The notes under the pieces: generated by a model
What the model saw: only the letters and a program-made list of their open reading frames with translations
Databases searched by the model: none
What the model was told of the DNA's origin: nothing
In this document: positions 47,002 to 59,821 of the stretch, one piece after another
Position numbering within the stretch: the first letter of the stretch is position 1
Layout: every line of letters begins with the position of its first letter
NCBI GenBank assembly: GCA_002105175.1
Contig: MCGE01000016.1
Coordinates: forward strand, 937,501-1,001,500
Length of the DNA stretch: 64,000 nucleotides
Reading direction: 5' to 3'
From: Absidia repens
Lineage: Eukaryota; Mucoromycota; Mucoromycetes; Mucorales; Cunninghamellaceae
Made by a program: the position numbers and the translations under genes

Positions 47002-47588
47002 GAGAAGGAAAGAAAAGAAAAAAAAAAAAAAAAAAAAAAAAAGGATGCTGGACGTAAATTATTTTTGGCAAGTAAAAAAGTAAAAATAGCACTTTTTTTT
47101 TGATTTAGCGCTCGTCCAGTAAGGGCAGGTCAAACAGTCAGAAGAGGATCATAAATAGAAACATAGTGCAACTAAGACATTTCTTTACTCTGACATAATA
47201 TTTCCATCTAGAATATATCAAGTAGAAAAAAAAAAACCAAAAAGCTATGGCTCACTTGTGTCGTAAATTCATAAAGGGCATATATACAATTTAGATAGAG
47301 CCTCTTCCGACCATAAAACACGTGTTTTTTTGTCTGATAAAGCAAATATTCGGTACCAAAATAAAAAGTAGCTTATTGTTTTTGTATCACTTAACATTGG
47401 AATCCACACTGCAGTAATTGAGCACAAACTGTTTCAATTTCCCCTATTTCCATAATGCATTCCCGTTCATTGTCTTGTAAACCACAGATCTTTATTCTTT
47501 AAAAAATTAAATATCAAATAAATGTACACTAAAACTATCGTTACATATCTACAAAGACTAAAAGACGATCACTACTGCACTACAAATA
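46902..47588. other. Spacer between surface-protein gene and phosphate exporter
   Basis: Promoter of the surface-protein gene and 3' flank of the Syg1/XPR1 gene. Contains an (AAT)n tract (46966-46999) and a long A run (about 47019-47042). No gene. Confidence 0.5.
46966..46999. repeat. (AAT)n microsatellite
   Basis: About eleven AAT units, followed shortly by a 24-base A run. Confidence 0.9.
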
Positions 47589-50500
47589 CTAATCACTATC
47601 TTCATCATCGTCTTCATCATCGTCTTCATCATCGTCTTCACCATTGTCCGAGTTATTTTCTGCTGGTGTTGCCAAAGTACGAAGTCGTTCCAGGACTTGT
47701 CCCACCAAGGACGGTTGTCTAACAACAGATCCAAGTTTATCATCATCCTTGTCTTGTCGAGTTTCAAAGTCACGTCGACCATAAAAGGATCCTGATGATA
47801 CCAAACTGCTGGGTTTCGCCAATGTACCAGCCAGATCAACAGAAGGCACTGGAGTGACTGCACTGTTCCGTTTACTATTGTTGCCATTGCTACTAGTGTT
47901 GTCGTTCAATAAGGATGGGTTCGCCAAATCTTCATGATCCGCCGGTAATGATGTTGCTTCATCTTGTTGACTCTCCTGTCGTTTGTGCGTCGTTTCGTTT
48001 AGAACAAACGGGAGTGGAATTTCTTTGATTGCTCGGTAGTGACCGCAATTGTTCAAATGCTATCCAAAAAAAAAAAAAAAAAATCAGGTCTTTTTTTTTT
48101 ATCCCTGCAATCTTGTCTTTTTTTTTAAAAAAAAGAAAATTACCTCGTTTTCCAATCGAAAAAAGTTCCATACAATTCTACGGAAGGCTTCAAGTATAGC
48201 GGTAAGAAAGGTGATCGTCTGGCTATTGGATGCCATCCCAGCTTTATTGATGGCCCAGGCAAACCGAAGTATGATATTCATTGGTATAGCCACATAATAA
48301 GTCTAAAAGATATAATAAAAAAAATACTCGATGAATTCTACTTTTTTTTGGTTCGCCATCTGTTGTTACCACCTACCCATTTGTAAAACACAAGATTATC
48401 ACGGAGCAGAAAGTGGTTACTTTTTGTATTCATCAATCCCCAATCCATTTTGATATCCCAGATAGAAGTATACGTCGAGTTGATGATTGAAACAAGAATC
48501 CAAAATGCATCAATGGTCGGTGATGCTAAAATACATTGAAGCCATCAGTCAGTACAATCGATTTGATAACATTCCTCCCCATATTTGATGTGCATGACTT
48601 ACGAGAAATGCGTCGAACACCCACGATTATTGTTGCCATTATGCTAGTGACATACTTTAAGCCGTTGACAAGATGATGGACTTCCTTGGAGCTGTGATAT
48701 CTACGTAAGCATTGTAAACCACGCCATAATGGAGGGAAGCAGGCCAAGAGCGGAGACAACCAGAATTTCGGAACACTGCAATGTATATCTACAATAAACA
48801 AAAACCAAAGGTCAATTAGTATCATCATCATTTATATATTTTAAACCATCATTACCTAAATCATTCCAGTGCCAACTATATACACAAAAAAAGTAAATTC
48901 CCATCCACATTGAAAAAGCCATACTATTGAGTTCATCGGCCACAAAAAAATCACGGAATTCTACCGGAAGTAAGCCACTAAGTACAATTCGACCCTATGA
49001 TGTAGGAATTATAAAATAGAGGGCATCAATATATGTACTGCAGGAAATATATACTCATATTCAAGTTTGCGTTGTTTACCAGAGTCACACCAAGCCATTG
49101 ACGAGCTGAGAGATAGAAAAATTGGAATGGGCAAAGAATGATCGCTAGCAGAACCAACACCAAAATCAAGGGGCATAAATGGGAGGACACAGTGGGAGCC
49201 CAGCATTGAGACACATCAATATACATAATAATGGCAGTCAATAAGAGCATAAAAGCCGGGATCTTGCACAAAACAAAAAGAAACTTTCTTAGAATAAAGT
49301 ATCATGGTACCAAATCGAAATTCATACATGCTTACCTCTGCAAACTGATGATAGTTCAGACATGTCCTTGGGTTCAGTTCAAATATAAAACGATAATTGA
49401 TATGAGATCGATGCCAAACCGCCATATTGACCGAGAAACCAAGAGAGAAAATAATAGGCAAGATAATACAGCTGTAAATATTCATGTTGTAAAAGAGCAT
49501 TGGTAGCTGTTCTTGGACGACAGGATCGGTCGCTAGCTGTATCACACGAGCAAAGATGGATATGCAAGCACCAAGACAGAATCCAATTCGCCAAGTGGCT
49601 TTTGTGTAAGGCTACAGTAAACGATAACAAGTCAAAGATAAATTTTGGAATCAACAAGCACATTTTAAGACTTACCCCATCTGGTTCAGGTACACGTAGT
49701 TTCTTCATTCCTCTTCGTCTATGGCCACTGGTGAATTCATTCACAAAAAGATGCTATGGAGAAAGCAAGCATAAAAATAAATAAATTGGGATACTATTTC
49801 ATTTCCCCTACCACCCCATATGTTTTACCTCTGTGTCTTTAATAATATCGTTCAATACATCCGATTTCACCCAGTGGTAGAGTTTAAGTTTCTTGTCATA
49901 AGTAGTACTTGCTTTCCAACCGGCTGTCTAGTAGAAAACATATGAGCGATGATGATGATAATGTTAAGGTTGCTGACTCACCTTGTCAAACTTTTTCAAT
50001 ATTTTTTGGAAACCCGTTTCGTTAAGAATCTATAAAAAGAAGACGACTTTTTTAATAATCGTTTGTTCAAATGATGAAGAGAGCTAAAATTACCTTGTAT
50101 GATCGTAGGAGTTCAAGACTTCTATAAAATTCGGGAATCGCTGCTTTCAAGCGGCTTCTTGCAACCTAACGGGCAAAGATGAGCATAAGAATAAATATGT
50201 GACATTGTATATCTAATTGGTAAAATTTACCCGATAGCTTATATGGCGATCACCATTGAGAAGGATTGCAGGGGACACGTTGGCGATAGGCGACGAGGTG
50301 ACAGTGTTGCTTGGCTGTTGGGAGTGAAACCATTGCAGAGGATTCAATCGTTGCTCGATGGTAGCGTCCTGTAGTCTTTTCATATCGGCTATTTGTTGTC
50401 TATATTGTCGAACCAAATCTACTTGCATTTTCAGAGCTAAGAACTTGTCTTTAGCTTCCTGTTCCTTTTCTATGTGAAAAAAAAAGGACGAAGTTTTGTT

Positions 50501-51213
50501 TGTATGCTGTTTAAGTAAAGTATGTGGAATTACCATTATAAAATCGTGAAATGTTTTCAAGATCTTGATCCAGCACGGTGAAAAAGCAACGTTCTGGTTC
50601 ACTTGTAAGTGGAAGGACATCGTCGAAGGCATTCACCTCCAAAGATACTATACATAGAAAATAATGGGCGTTAAGACTGATTTACCAAAGGGGAGTAGGA
50701 CATGACTTACTAGGAGGGGAGTAAATGGGGCCAAGTTCGGTATCACGTTGGAAAATAGTCGCGCTAAATCGGCTAACAATAGTTCTAGATAGTGAATCGC
50801 GTTGTTCAAGTCTATGACCATCGAAATAAGCAGGGGCGGTATTGCTGTATCTTTTAGGTCGCCAAGTGGGAGTATATGCTGATTCATCGGGCACACCTAT
50901 AGTTTCTGGAATGGTTGAACCATTATTCACGGTTTGGGAGAGACTACTTTGAAGAGGTTGTTGTTGTTGTTGCTGTTCATCGTTCGAAGGTGATTGGTTG
51001 GTACTTTTATTTGCTTGTCGATACTATCCAGAAAAATAAAAATAGTGGAAAGAAAAATAAAAAAAAAAAAAAATTAAGCAGACCAGATTTAAATTAAAAC
51101 TCAATATTTACCTTATCAATAGATTGTAACCATTTTTTCAACCCTTTGTAGTTAATGTAAGCCTCCCTCCATTCAGGTATACTTTCAGCTTCCAAATGTT
51201 TAGCGAACTTCAT
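47589..51213 (-). CDS. SPX-EXS phosphate exporter, Syg1/XPR1 family
   Basis: Membrane protein that senses inositol pyrophosphates through its SPX domain and exports phosphate. It has roughly fourteen exons and more than 800 residues. The start MKFAKHLEAESIPEWREAYI and NYKGLKKWLQSI is the SPX N-terminus; the second SPX half has CFFTVLDQDLENISRFYNE and the third RSYKILNETGFQKILKKFDK. Several transmembrane helices follow. The EXS domain includes NYRFIFELNPRTCLNYHQFA, QWLGVTLGRIVLSGLLPVEF and DWGLMNTKSNHFLLRDNL, then ILEAFRRIVWNFFRLENEHL and NNCGHYRAIKEIPLP. The C-terminal tail is Ser-rich and ends in a long Asp/Glu run. The family is clear. Whether it sits in the plasma membrane or Golgi is not. 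Confidence 0.93.
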
Positions 51214-52948
51214 GTCCCGAAACGTACAGTAGAAATGGGTAAAAAGGGCTGCTTTTTTTTTTTAAAAAAAAAAAAAAACCTCAAATAGTGAAAATTAAAT
51301 AAAGTTTGGGGGCGTGAACATCGATCATAGTAGCAAAAAGGTAAGATATTCGCTCTTTTTTGCTTCACGTGGTAGTATGACAATCATACAGAATCATCAT
51401 CCATCTGTTTTTCTTTGGTCATAAGACAATGAATTTTATGTTTTCTGCAGGGCGAATTTAAGGGTACGGTAATCTTTGACTGGTGATATTTCAGGTGAGA
51501 TCCTCGAGCAAACCTAGTACAATACAGTATTTCTCTCTGAATAGCAAGGTATAATAATAAATTCTACAGTATTTTAATTGGATTTACCGAAGCTTTAAAT
51601 ATTGATGAAGTATTGTTAAATACGGTGCTGCATATAGTTGGCAAATAGTAAGCGTTGAGAATTTATTAATTCTCTCTTTCATAGGATTGCATTGTCATGT
51701 CAATTTCTTGCATCGATGTTGCCGATGCTCTCATCACAGGTATCTATTTTCGGTGCATGTACTATTTCGGTGATACTTCTTGACCTAATTATATATTGAC
51801 TGTACATCTCCTCTCATTGGTAAAGCTATTTTGCTCTATTGTGTATATAAAATACAGTATTTTAAGGGTGCTCTATTTTTTTTTAATTTGTTTATTGCGC
51901 CACAGCTAGACCCACCGATTTTGGGTGGATTTGAGACTCGAATGAAAGTATCATAGTCCTCCACGTACTGGCCTTTTATTTTTAAAAAGCGGTGTACCAG
52001 GCATCTGGTATATTAAAATTTGTACAACTCAAAATGTCGTTATTTCCTCAATAAAATATGATATCATCTATGTCAACTCCACCCCATTTCAATCATTTCT
52101 CTCACTCTCTTTTCAAAATATTTTTGGTCTACATGTTTTTATACCATTCGGTAGATTCTTTATTTTCTTTGTTATTTTTGTTATTATCGTCAGATACCGT
52201 AGAATAGTTTAGTATCTACAGTTAACCTTTATATTACCTTTATCAAAAATGATAGACCAGTGACACTTTTTTGGAGTTATTTGAAATCTTCCATTCACTG
52301 GTTTTTTTTTTAAAGTCTGGGTTTTAATGAGGTGGAATTAGACGCTTTTACCATCTTCACACTTTAGTGGGTAGCTCATTATGGCCCAATCGTTGAGTTC
52401 TAACAACGGGTTTATCCAGTGTGATAAAACAAGCGAACCTATCGCTTCAACATTCACACTCCGTCCACGCGAATTACATTTTTTCTCTCATCCTATTTTT
52501 TTCTGTATGTACGAGCATATTATCGGCTTTTCGCGGTCCTTCAGGGCACCTACCTACAGTACATTGTCGACCTACATCGATCGGTATGTCGTTGCTCCAA
52601 GTGGCCTACCTATAATAAATTCCCTCACAATCACTTGAAAAGGACTTTGTAATTTTGTAGTTATACATAGAGCACCCACAATCATATTGGAACAATTTTA
52701 TTACATTTTGTAGTCAGAAAATTTTATGATACCCACTTTTTTTTTTTAAAAAAATATACACCGTTTTATTATCACTTGCATATGTACTTTTATCTTTGCT
52801 TGATATTGATTTTTTTCCTTTGAGAGAACGACGAATGGCACTCTGGAATACTGTTCATGTTGGCTTGCTAAAAATGCTCTGACCAAAAAGGTGGGATCTC
52901 AATTGGATTTCTAAAGGTCGTGTTTTCTAATTTTGTCTCTTGTTCCTT

Positions 52949-52983
<35 letters not shown>

Positions 52984-54186
52984 CACATCGATGTCCTCCG
53001 AGACCTGATGATCATGGAGTGGGGGTTGGGTAGAAAGGGCCATGATAAAGTACATGGGGAAACCATTTCATTTTGGATCCAGGATTTAGTAGATTTCAAA
53101 TTGTTTCACCGTGCCCATGTTCCTAGAATTAATGATAATCATATAGCCAATGTGTTTACTGGACTAATTCCCGCTCGCAGGTCGAAAAATCTGACATTAA
53201 ATTCGACTACGCGAGAACATTCAACTATCTCCAACATAGCGATTTTCTATTAGTAGTCCAACTATTTTTTATATTGTTTGATTTTTATGTAACACCACCA
53301 CCATCAATAAAAAAGAAAGCTTTTTTTTCTTCATTTGCTATACCTTCCTCTTTCCTTCATTCATTCAGTCTTAGTGTAGCATTAGAATTATTATGATTAC
53401 CCAATAAAAGCTTTTGCGAAATATTTATGTGTGATAGTTATCAATGATTTTCTAAATGGAATAATTATGGAAGAGGGCGCACTACGGACGGATTATGATC
53501 TTGTCAATTGATTGATGTAGGTTACGATGCGGGGAGTGAGGGTGAGGGGGTGAATCAAGTGCGAACGGAGTGTATGTAGTTCGAAAGGAGCGACATTGAA
53601 TTTGGTGTTGAGCTTCTTTTCTGGAAATGTTGGTCATACGATAGATTGCAGCAGGAGCAATATTTTATGTTAAGAACCTTGAACAATACGCGCATTTTTG
53701 AAGCGGTAGAGCCAAACAACGAAAAAAAAAAAATCCAGACTCTGTTCTTTTTTTTTTTTTTTTTTAATATAAATGTAAAATGGCGCTTCAAATATTACTG
53801 TAAACCATCACACTATCCAAGTCAAAAGTACCCAACGAGCAAACCAACCCAATAAGAATAATAATAAAAGTAGCCAAGTAAAATATAGATGCATCATACA
53901 AACACAATCAGGTTACAGTATATATATAAAGTAATCGCTTTTCGTTTCTTACGGCGTAGTGGTAAATGCATATATTATATGGTAGAGGAAGAAAAAAGAA
54001 ACTATAATTAAAACTGGCGACCCTATGATAGCGTATATATTATATCATACATAGTGAGTTGGATTGTGCTGTTTGTTGAATGAGCATATGTACCATAATA
54101 TAAACTATGATAGTTCAAGTATCATAAAGATGATACGCCATTCTATTTTAAGTAACATTCTATTCTACAATGAAGGATTGTATAAG
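51214..54186. other. Gene-poor region (3 kb)
   Basis: Exporter promoter, then AT-rich DNA. It includes a 33-base T run at about 52951-52983 and a truncated R1 fragment (53035-53095). An 85-residue frame at 52381-52638 has no recognisable signature. No gene is supported. Confidence 0.5.
53035..53095 (+). repeat. R1 interspersed repeat, truncated copy
   Basis: Has ACATGGGGAAACCATTTCAT and GGATCCAGGATTTAG of the R1 core, then diverges into unrelated sequence. It follows the long T run. Confidence 0.6.
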
Positions 54187-54519
54187 CTAAACTAGATCCA
54201 GGTACAATAGTCCATGTTGTGTTGCGTCAAAAACAACCGTGTCGTCGATATTGTATGGGGTATCCAAGCTAATTGCTTTGAAAGGAAGCGGATCTTCACA
54301 ATACAGCGGTTGGTAAAATGGATAGGATAGCAGGATGGTGTAAAAGGAAGCGTGTGCTGCTGTCTTGAGAAGAAACAAAGATAATGCGACCAGCGCTGAA
54401 TGGCGATGTCTGCTTTACAACGAAAGGAGAGTGACCATAGCGCTACCACTGAATGATGCGGCTTGGTATAAAAGATGAAGGAAACTTTGATGCCGGCACT
54501 GATGAGTGGTAGTTTCCAT
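54187..54519 (-). pseudogene. Possible small gene remnant with one in-frame stop
   Basis: From an ATG at 54519 (METTTHQCRHQSFLHLLYQA) one frame runs through a single TAA at 54415-54417 and on to a stop at 54187, with LFLLKTAAHASFYTILL, PFYQPLYCEDPLPFKAIS and IDDTVVFDATQHG. The uninterrupted coding-like character on both sides of one stop suggests a recently broken gene, or a coding segment whose intron I cannot place. The family is not recognised. Confidence 0.35.
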
Positions 54520-54639
54520 GGCTAGTTGCGAAAAAAAAAACATTCTCTTTCTTGTAACCTCCAAAAAAAAGAAAAAAAAAAAAGAAAAAGAAAGGCACCC
54601 AACCGTAAAAAGCTAAGTGACAGGACCCGATTTCAAAGT

Positions 54640-54910
54640 TGGAAAAATTCGCGTGAAATATTTTATTTTCTCTCTCCCGACTATTTTATTTTTTCGGCTC
54701 TCTTTTTCTCATTTCAATTTTCCTTTCACCTTTAGTCTTCTATGGGGTTTTTTGGACCTAGAACTATATCAGGACTAGTTTAGAAGGGTTTTTAGCTCAG
54801 GAATGACAAGATGCAAGGGGAAATCCTTTCATTTTGGATCTAGGATCTTGGGGCTCATGATTAGCTTAGTTTATATTATTTTCTCAATAAACATATCTTT
54901 GATTCAAAAA
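54640..54910 (+). repeat. R1 interspersed repeat copy
   Basis: Starts near CGCGTGAAATATTTTATTTT and has AGGACTAGTTTAGAAGGGTT, TTTAGCTCAGGAATGACAAG, CCTTTCATTTTGGATCTAGG, then CTCAATAAACATATC. It is shorter at the 3' end than the long copies. Confidence 0.8.
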
Positions 54911-55061
54911 AAAACAACAATAACAATAACAACAAAATGTCTTTGTTTCAGTTAAAATGCCTTTGGTTTGATTAAGCATGTCATTGCTTTAATGAAGTGC
55001 GCTTCATTAGAGGTTTACAGATCCCACTTTGAGATCCCCTTTTTATACATCATTCCTTCCT

Positions 55062-55067
<6 letters not shown>

Positions 55068-55092
<25 letters not shown>
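55068..55092. repeat. Poly-T tract
   Basis: About 25 consecutive T at the edge of the repeat complex. Confidence 0.9.
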
Positions 55093-55396
55093 CTAACATC
55101 ATTCTTCTAGGCTAGTACCTCTATAAACTACTACTGACCTTTATTTATATTTTATTTCTTTTTGCATAAGATTGACTGTCATGATACAATAAAAAAGCTT
55201 TTATTCTTATTTTCAAACATACCATGGATATCAAAACCATTCTAATGTATTAAGCTAATCTATAATCTATTCTACTGATGTACTGTGAGCAATAAAAAGG
55301 AGGGATATGCAATGTGTTGAATGGTGCAACTTGCGCCCAGGAAACGATACATCTGAAGTTGTATGGTTGGGATTAGAGGAATGAGGAGGGAGTGTC

Positions 55397-55720
55397 GTAT
55401 TTTGCATATGAATGTAGTAATAAAATAAAATAAAGTGTGACATTGATGTGAATCAGGCACATTGCAAGTGAAATAAAAATAGATTCAAATCCAACGCTAC
55501 AATGCAAGGGCTCAGATCATATACGAGTGTCATGATCTGATTTCACTTTTTCATGTCTTTGAAAAGGAAACCCATTTATTATATCAAACTGTAGTAATAG
55601 CTATACTGTTTCATATCACAATCACATCCTTATAAAAGGATGTTTGATTTATATCAAATAAAGGTTATCAACATTCTCATTTTACTGTTTTTTTATTTTT
55701 ATTTTATTTTTACAAAACTC
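55397..55720 (+). repeat. R2 repeat, copy a
   Basis: Begins GTATTTTGCATATGAATGTA, includes GCAAGGGCTCAGATCATATA and GTGTCATGATCTGATTTCAC (a hairpin), then AAATAAAGGTTATCAACATT and a T/A-rich end. It is the most diverged of the three copies. Confidence 0.85.
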
Positions 55721-56404
55721 CCATATACAATAGTAGTCTTGGCTGTGAGCTTATAGGCGTAAACTTTAGAGCATTCTACAATTCTAATTGTATGAGACAT
55801 TGATGGTTGGTTTGTGAAATGGATGTGAGATAATAAAAGACAAGAGTAAAAATAAGTGATACAATTGATATGGTTTTTTTATTTAATTGATAAAATGTCA
55901 AGTCTTTTTATAATAAAATGAAGATATTTGTGGCTGTGGATGGGAGCATGATAACGGTGTATTAGAGACTACGGATAATTGAGGCTGTGTGCTATCTGAT
56001 GTGTTGAATGACAAGTGTGAGAATAAGTGGGGAATTCAGGGGTAGAAAATAGAGTGAAGAGATAAGTCGGATATACAAATGATGATGGCATAGATGCTTT
56101 TGATGTAAATATTGCTAAACAGGAACCAGGAATACGACAGTTTGGCGGAAAAAAATGATTGCATAATTGTTCTGAAGATTTATGAAAAATTTGAAGTCGA
56201 ACGGTGCAGTAGTTCGTTTTATATAAAGCAAAGAAAATATTGCACATTTCCTCGATTTTGCAGGCTGTAAAATTCCACCAGCTATCATCCCCCGCCGCCA
56301 GCCTGGATTGTTTATCGAAAGAAAAAGGGAGGACACACAAAAAAAAAAAAATAGAAATCAACGGGAATGAGCCAACATCTGTTCACTGTTTTGGGTGCGT
56401 TCTG

Positions 56405-56545
56405 GACCTGGTGGCCTTAGATTTCTGTTAGAAACTAGTTTAGAAGGGTTTTAGAAAAGGGATTACAAGATGCATGGGGAATCCCTTTCCTTTTGATTGT
56501 AGGATTTGGGGGAAATGTCCTGATTAGCTTAGTATGATTCTTTTC
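56405..56545 (+). repeat. R1 core inside duplicated segment A
   Basis: AACTAGTTTAGAAGGGTTTT, GGGATTACAAGATGCATGGG and GATTGTAGGATTTGGGG. It is followed directly by AATAAA tandem units. Confidence 0.8.
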
Positions 56546-56630
56546 TTCAATAAAACATGTCTGCTTCAATAAAACTTGGACTTTGCATCAATAAAACTTG
56601 TGTTTTATTGAGAAACAACATGTCTTGGTT
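56545..56630 (+). repeat. Tandem AATAAA-bearing units
   Basis: At least three units of about 20 bases of the type CTTCAATAAAACATGTCTG, each with AATAAA, then an inverted TTTTATTGA. Similar arrays follow other R1 cores in the complex. Confidence 0.75.
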
Positions 56631-57243
56631 TGAAAAAATGTGTATTTGCTTCAATGATGTGGGCGTTTAGACTTCATTAGAAATTTGAAGATCCCTTTTA
56701 GAGATCCCTTTTTATTGTACATCTTTCCTTCTTCTACACCATTCATCTAGACTAGCACCTCTCTCGGCTACTATTAGCGACCCTTATTTTTACATCTTCT
56801 TTCCTTTTAGTATAGTATTGACTATCACATTCAATAAAAGCTTTTTTTTTTTTTTTTTGCAATGAACAATGGATGGCAAAGCTATACTACTGTGATAGGC
56901 TATTGTACATACTATTCTATTGCGGTAGACTATTCTACATACTATTCTATTGTGGTAGACTGTTTGACAGACCATTCTTTTATTGGGTTGAAAAGCCTAT
57001 AGCGATATTATTACTTTTGGCAGGCTCCGCGGTCGAGATATTCCAGATTTATTGAATTTTTAGGGGAGGGTGGCGAGTACTTTTGGGGTGATAAGGGGGA
57101 TATTGGAGGAAACAAAGGTACGGTGAGGAGGCGAATGTCGGCTGGGGGCGGTTCCAAGTGAATTTTGACGTTCAAGTAAATGTGTGTGTGTTTTAATAGT
57201 GGGCTATAGCGTACAGGCGGTTATTATGGCTGTAGGCTTTAGC

Positions 57244-58120
57244 TGTGAGCATATAGGCGTAAACTTTAGAGCATTCTATAATGAATTGTATGAGAGATGG
57301 ATGGTTTGTTTGGTGACAAAAAATGATTGTATAATATTTCTAAAGATGCATGGAAAATTTGAAGTCAAAAGGTTTCGTAGTTCGTTTTATATAAAGCGAA
57401 GAAGAAAATATTGCACGTTCACTCGATTTTGCAGGCTGTAAAGCCAGTGTGTGAATTCAACCGCCGCCGCCGGCAGCCTGGATTGTTGATTGAAAAAAAA
57501 ATGGGAGCGCACATCCAAAAAAAAAGACAAGTCAACGGGAATGAGCCAACATCTGTTCACTGTTTTTGGCTCATTGTGGATCTGGTGGCCTCGGCTTTCT
57601 GTTAGAAATAGTTTAGAAGGGTTTTAGAAAAGGGATTGCAAGAGACATGGGGAAACCCTTTCATTTTGATTCCAGAATCTTGGGGAAATGGCTTGATTAG
57701 CTTAGTACATGTGTATGTCTCTTTTCTTCAATAAAACATATATCAGCTTCAATAAACCTTGTCTTTGTTTGAAAAAAGTGTGTGTTTAAGCTTCATTAGA
57801 AGTTTGGAGATCCCATTTATAGAGATCCCTTTTAGAAATCCCTTTTTTATTGTACATCGTTCCCTCTTCTACACCATTCACTCTCTCAACTACTATTAGC
57901 GGCCCCCCTATTTTTACATCTTCTTTCCTTTTAGTAGAGTATTGACTACATATCATTATTCAATAAAAGCTTTTTTATTTTGCAATGAAACAATGGAATG
58001 GCAAAGCTATTCTACTGTGACAGGCTATTGTACATACTATTCTATTGCGGTAGACTATTCTGCATACTAATGAACATACTATTATACTGTGGTAATCTAT
58101 TCTACGGACTATTCATGTTT
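57244..58120 (+). repeat. Composite duplicated segment, copy B
   Basis: Direct copy of segment A without its 320-base insertion. Includes the same GCAGGCTGTAA block, an R1 core (57600-57690), AATAAA units (57727-57765), GAGATCCCTTTT repeats and the CATACTATTCTATTGCGG array (about 58005-58110). Confidence 0.8.
57600..57765 (+). repeat. R1 core plus AATAAA units in segment B
   Basis: ATAGTTTAGAAGGGTTTTAG, GGGATTGCAAGAGACATGGG and TTCAATAAAACATATATCAG. Confidence 0.75.
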
Positions 58121-58259
58121 GGTACTATATCTCTATAGTATGGTGATCTATTTTCCAAACCAATTTTGTACCGTAAATGCCTCTACATGCTATAATGTTG
58201 TAAACAATACTGAGCCATAGGCCTTGTTATTATGGCTGTAGGCTTTCCCGCCTTTGTTT

Positions 58260-58620
58260 TTGTTTGTTGACGGGCCTCCCGATTTTTTGTGACGAGGTTG
58301 AAAATCTAAGCCCGCTCCTGCTGAATTATTTTTCTCTCACTTTCCCTTTCTTTCCTTTTTTTTTTAAACGAAAAATTATTTTTTGGTTACTGTTTTTGGC
58401 TCATCGTGGACCTGGTGGCCTCGGCTTTCTGTTAGGACTAGTTTAGAAGGGTTTTGAGAATAGCGATTACAAAATACATGGGGAAACCCTTTCCTTTTGC
58501 ATCTAGAATCTTCGGGCTCATGATTAGCTTAGTTTGTCTCTTTTCTTCAATAAACTTTGACTTTTCTCCAATAAACTTTGTCTTTGCTTCAATAAAACTT
58601 GCCTTTACTTCAATGATGTG
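58260..58620 (+). repeat. R1 copy with CGGGCCTCCCG leader
   Basis: Leader GGGCCTCCCGATTTTTTGTG, also found at 60200 and, inverted, near 61550. Then GGACTAGTTTAGAAGGGTTT, TACATGGGGAAACCCTTTCC and three TTCAATAAACTTTG-type units with AATAAA. Confidence 0.8.
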
Positions 58621-58996
58621 TGCTGAAGCGTCAGTAACAGTTTGCAGATCTGTAATGATCATATTTGGTTACTCATATTTTACTATTTAATTTTTATATA
58701 TAATGATCATAGTTTACTACTTAATTATTTTACCACTTAACTTTTATTTATAATGATCATAGTTTACTGTCCCATTTTTTATATATAATAGCTAACTATT
58801 TTATTTTACTTCCAACCACATTCTTTCCATCACACTCTTATATATCCCCTAACATCCTCTACTGCTCCAACCCTTATCACTATTAGCATTTCACTTCTTA
58901 TTCATCTTTTTACTACCACTTTCCCCAATCGGAACATTCCACCGATTTAATATAAAAAGATGAATCAAATCAAATCAAATAAAAGACATTCATGTT

Positions 58997-59335
58997 GTAT
59001 TTTGCATATGAATGTAGCAATGAAATAAAATAAAGTGTGACATTGATGTAAATCATGCACAATGTAAATGAAATAAAAATAAATTTAAATACAGCGCTAC
59101 AATGCAAGGGCTCAGATCATATATGGGTGTCATGATCTGATTTCACTTTTTCATGTCTTTGAAAAAGAAACCCATTTATTATATCAAACCGTAGTAGTAG
59201 TTATACTGTTTCATATCATAATCACATCATTATAAAAAGATGCTTGATTTATATCAAATAAAGGTTATCAACATTCTCATCTTATTTTTTTATTTTTTTT
59301 ATTTTACTTTTATTTTATTTTATAAAAAACCTAAA
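58997..59335 (+). repeat. R2 repeat, copy b
   Basis: Nearly the same as copy c at 62692, including the hairpin CAGATCAT/ATGATCTG and AAATAAAGGTTATCAACATT. It ends in a T/A-rich tract followed by AAACCTAAACTACAACA. Confidence 0.9.
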
Positions 59336-59369
59336 CTACAACAATTCAATTATCAACGTTCAAATATCA

Positions 59370-59803
59370 CTGTTTTATTTTCATAAACAAATCAAACACT
59401 ACTATCAAAGATCTACTTATCTTTCCAGTGTTCCTTTTTATATATCACGCTATATAATTCCTTGTCCTCATCAGACATTATTTTTGGTTGTCACGTCTTC
59501 CATTGTTGAACCTAATTGTCTCGCCCCTAAAATGTAATTTGACCTCCGCTGTGTCCTTCGGCATTACTATGCCTATTGCATAAATACATTTGTCTAATTG
59601 TATATTTTAGTATTCTATATCTCTAGTTACGCCTAGTCCTCCCTCTTACTATATATACATATTTCCCTTCTGTTCTTTATTATTGTAAGACCCATTCAAT
59701 AATAGTCATGCTAATCTACATTGTTCTAATCACCTTCCTTTTCTACCCATATCCCCTGACGTGCACACCTATCACTATAGGTGCAAGTACACTTTTCCCT
59801 TCT
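59370..59803 (+). repeat. Left arm of large inverted repeat
   Basis: Reverse complement of 63569-64000, with most positions matching by eye. It starts CTGTTTTATTTTCATAAACA and ends TAGGTGCAAGTACACTTTTC. The spacer between arms is about 3.8 kb. Confidence 0.88.
59766..59783. other. Perfect 7-base-pair hairpin inside the inverted repeat
   Basis: CACCTAT and ATAGGTG around CACT. The right arm has one mismatch in the same hairpin (CACCTAT/ATAGTGAC side). Confidence 0.6.
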
Positions 59804-59821
59804 GTAGTGTTTACCCCTGAC

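Larger units (their letters stand above)
55745..56985 (+). repeat. Composite duplicated segment, copy A
   Basis: Shares blocks in the same order with 57244-58120: GCGTAAACTTTAGAGCATTC, TTCGTTTTATATAAAGC, CTCGATTTTGCAGGCTGTAA, AATGAGCCAACATCTGTTCA, an R1 core, AATAAA-bearing repeats, GAGATCCCTTTT and a CATACTATTCTATTG array. About 320 bases (55830-56148) are extra relative to copy B. Confidence 0.8.

Noticed and set aside
52381..52638. 85-residue plus-strand open frame
   Set aside because: No domain, no introns or neighbours to support it, and two overlapping frames are equally open.
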